Of a DNA stretch of 64,000 nucleotides, positions 62,043-64,000 are shown piece after piece (position 1 is the stretch's first letter; each line of letters starts with the position of its first letter). Origin of the DNA: Gyromitra esculenta (taxonomy: Eukaryota; Ascomycota; Pezizomycetes; Pezizales; Discinaceae); contig JBCAML010000015.1 of the NCBI GenBank assembly GCA_038503075.1, forward strand, positions 620,001-684,000, in the 5' to 3' direction. The position numbers and the translations under genes are program-made. A model generated the notes under the pieces. That model had not been told where the DNA came from, did no database searches, and was given only the letters and a program-made list of their open reading frames with translations.

Positions 62043-63304
62043 CTACGCTTTTATTTCCGTCTTTCCCACCATCGCTATCATACTTGCCACGCCATCTGGT
62101 GTACCACCACGTAGCTCAGTCTCACTCACCCCAACCTTAGATCCCAATTCCTTCCACCGGGCGACATAGGCCGCGCGTCGCTCCCCAGCAATACGAATCA
62201 GCTCGGGCCAGTATTTGTTGTTATCATATTCAAAGTCAGAGTCGCCGCCAAACTTCTTGTCGAGGTGGTCTGGGGGAACGAAGTTGCGGAGATTCTCATT
62301 AAACACGAGTTTCTCGCGAGTCTACACGGGTATGATGTTAGGTTCTGCATGCAAGACTCGGATATGTAGAGGGTCTTACTAGAGGATCAATGAATGGATT
62401 GATGACCTTGAAGAAACCCCAAATAAACCACGGGACTATCAATGGTGTTAACAATAAGTTCCCCGATGAAATTCATGAATAGGTACCCACTATTAATAAT
62501 CAAACTTCTTCCCAGCCTCTCCGGATAATGCATCTGCAGAATATTCAAAACCTGTCTCCCCTGCCCAACGCTGGGACTTGTAGACGAAGTTGCGCTCTTA
62601 AAGTCAATCAATAACGCCAAAGTATCCTGTCCAGGTCCCATGATATCGATAACCTTCTCTACCATAAACACTAACGCATGCACTTGTCTCGGGCTCCTTT
62701 CGGTATTTTGCCGTCCGGGGTTTAGGTAGATACACGGCCTCGCAAAGTTATCGAAACCCAGAGTGTACATCTTCCCCGTCTCCATCTCGGGGCTGATATA
62801 GTCTGCAGTGTGATCATACAGACCATACTCCCTCCTCCAGACAAGGGTCCCTTCAAGCCGTTTCTTAGTATCAGCGACATTCCACTTGCTGGCACGAAGA
62901 TAACGGAGGAAGCATTCGCGGGTGAGCCACATCCTCTCTTCATCGTTGAGAGGGCGAGATTCAGCATCCTTCTCGGTAGACACAGGGACAGACTCGATGC
63001 TTTCGGCGTATTTAAGGACTTCTGCGTATTTTGCTTCCTGGTCGGCGGTGAGCGCAGCAGGTGCATCGGGTTTGCACTCGGGCTTGGGCTCAATGAAGGG
63101 AGTGTACTTTTTGCCAGATTTGGCTTCTTCGGCTGCAAGCTCGGCGTTTGGTAGCACTTTGTGAGAGATTGGCGCGGCGGGCTTCGACGACTCGGGTGCG
63201 GGAACGGGAACAGGAGCAGATTCGGAAGCGAGGATGGATGTAGGAGTGGATGCAGCCTCGGCCTCGGCTGGAGGAGGAACTACATTTTCGCTTTCAAGAG
63301 CCAT
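62043..63304 (-). CDS. PDR16: Pdr16-like Sec14-family phosphatidylinositol transfer protein
   Basis: Four-part check of the frame gives three exons, complement(join(62043..62321, 62380..62435, 62491..63304)), encoding 382 aa. Exon 2 is only 56 nt and encodes IPWFIWGFFKVINPFIDPL. The N-terminus is disordered and rich in Ala, Pro, Glu and Ser. The CRAL-TRIO N-terminal helices (ECFLRYLRASKWNVADTKKR) precede the lipid-binding domain. That domain includes GFDNFARPCIYLNPGRQNTE, LALLIDFKSA and LQMHYPERLGRSLIINIP. The end LVFNENLRNFVPPDHLDKKF and FGGDSDFEY is typical of the Pdr16/Sfh3 group. These proteins exchange phosphatidylinositol and sterol, supply lipid to PI kinases and affect azole tolerance. 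The ATG at 63304 is the first usable start, because the frame is closed by a TGA further upstream. The exact paralogue within the Sec14 family is inferred. Confidence 0.88.
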
Positions 63305-64000
63305 TGGAGAGACGTCTTGGGGGACTTCAGATTTTAGCTCTTCAGCGGCAGTCGTGATGAGCCTTTGGAGTATTTTTCAATTGGTGGTGATCTATAGCCA
63401 AGCTTGAGTTTAGAAGATGAGCCAACGAAAGCTAGGGGGTAGAATTTTTAGATAGCGAACACATACGCGAAGAAGCTACGGGTGGCAGAGGAAGCTCAGA
63501 CGAATGCAGTAGTGACAGTAGGGATAAGGGGCTGATTGACAAGAGAACTCGACACGATGAGAAGAAGTAGAAGAAGTGAGGTGAAAGAAGGGAAGACTTG
63601 GTTGCTGATGGCCGTGCCCTGCCCTTTCATGCCTCAACTCATCCATGGATCGACTTATTCTCGGCAACCTCAGCTCCCGGCATCCCGTCTCATTTGCTTA
63701 TGGTACAGGGGAAACCCTACCAATCCACAATCTCCGCCGCTCGTCAACCAACAAACTTCTCCAATCAATTGTTATCGCAGAGTACAAGACCTGAACGACT
63801 TCCTAGAAAACCAACCCGTGCCAGACAGCCACATAGCAATATCTAACCATAATCAGATACCCTCCCCGATGCTGTTCGAGATCACAATGGCGTCCTATGG
63901 AAATATGACTGATCTCTTTTACGAAAGGTTCCCTGCTGGCTGAGGGGCTTGCTCAAGGCTCTGTGCCTGACTGCAACTTTAAATTGACTGCAAACACAGC
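63305..64000. other. PDR16 upstream region
   Basis: Promoter and leader of PDR16. A plus-strand ORF (63536-63943) has no family features and overlaps the expected leader, so I do not call it a gene. Confidence 0.5.

Noticed and set aside
63536..63943. 135-aa plus-strand ORF upstream of PDR16
   Set aside because: It has no domain, odd composition, and lies where the PDR16 promoter and leader are expected.

Overview
The window is nuclear DNA of a filamentous ascomycete (Pezizomycotina). Supporting signs are many short GT-AG introns, mostly about 40-125 nt with CTAAC-like branch sites, and fungal gene families: Raf2/DIM-7, Cdt2, EFL1/Ria1, Mgm1, Pol12, Dug3, Pdr16, an Opy1-like protein and an ent-kaurene-oxidase-like P450. 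Decayed fungal NLR (STAND) genes are also present. Low gene density and scattered hairpin elements would suit an early-diverging lineage such as Pezizomycetes, but that is a guess.

Layout. At 1-425 is the 3' end of a gene cut by the window edge. Then come RAF2-like (1366-3251, +), an Old Yellow Enzyme (4437-5818, -), a gene-poor stretch with hairpins, a small coiled-coil gene assembled here from two exons (9073-9543, +), CDT2 (11131-12982, +), an NDUFAF6-like gene (14038-15215, +), EFL1/RIA1 (16131-19946, -, seven exons including a 21-nt microexon), and an OPY1-like double-PH gene (21056-22410, +). After these are an aldo/keto reductase pseudogene (about 23840-24500, +), MGM1 (26104-29055, +), a TPR pseudogene (29560-31400, -), a cytochrome P450 (33949-35817, +) and POL12 (36247-38316, -).

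From 39 to 61 kb the window is an accessory, decayed region. It holds a doubtful Ser-rich ORF, an F-box/ankyrin pseudogene, an intact BTB-like orphan gene (44727-45425, -), a TPR-CHAT pseudogene interrupted by a TA-flanked element, the intact DUG3 gene (51123-52427, -) whose first coding exon is 4 nt, a NACHT-ankyrin pseudogene also interrupted by a TA-flanked element, and a lone ankyrin relic. PDR16 (62043-63304, -) closes the window.

How the genes relate. The housekeeping genes serve separate pathways, with two loose links. RAF2 and CDT2 both encode partners of Cul4-Ddb1 ubiquitin ligases. CDT2 and POL12 are S-phase genes and both carry ACGCGT (MCB) boxes upstream. MGM1 and NDUFAF6 are mitochondrial. 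The decayed genes belong to the multi-repeat NLR-like surveillance repertoire of fungi.

The most striking unexplained signal is the palindrome TACATGTA. I counted 21 exact copies, with roughly 1-2 expected by chance, and none lies in an intact exon. There are also several unrelated hairpin-like elements flanked by TA dinucleotides.
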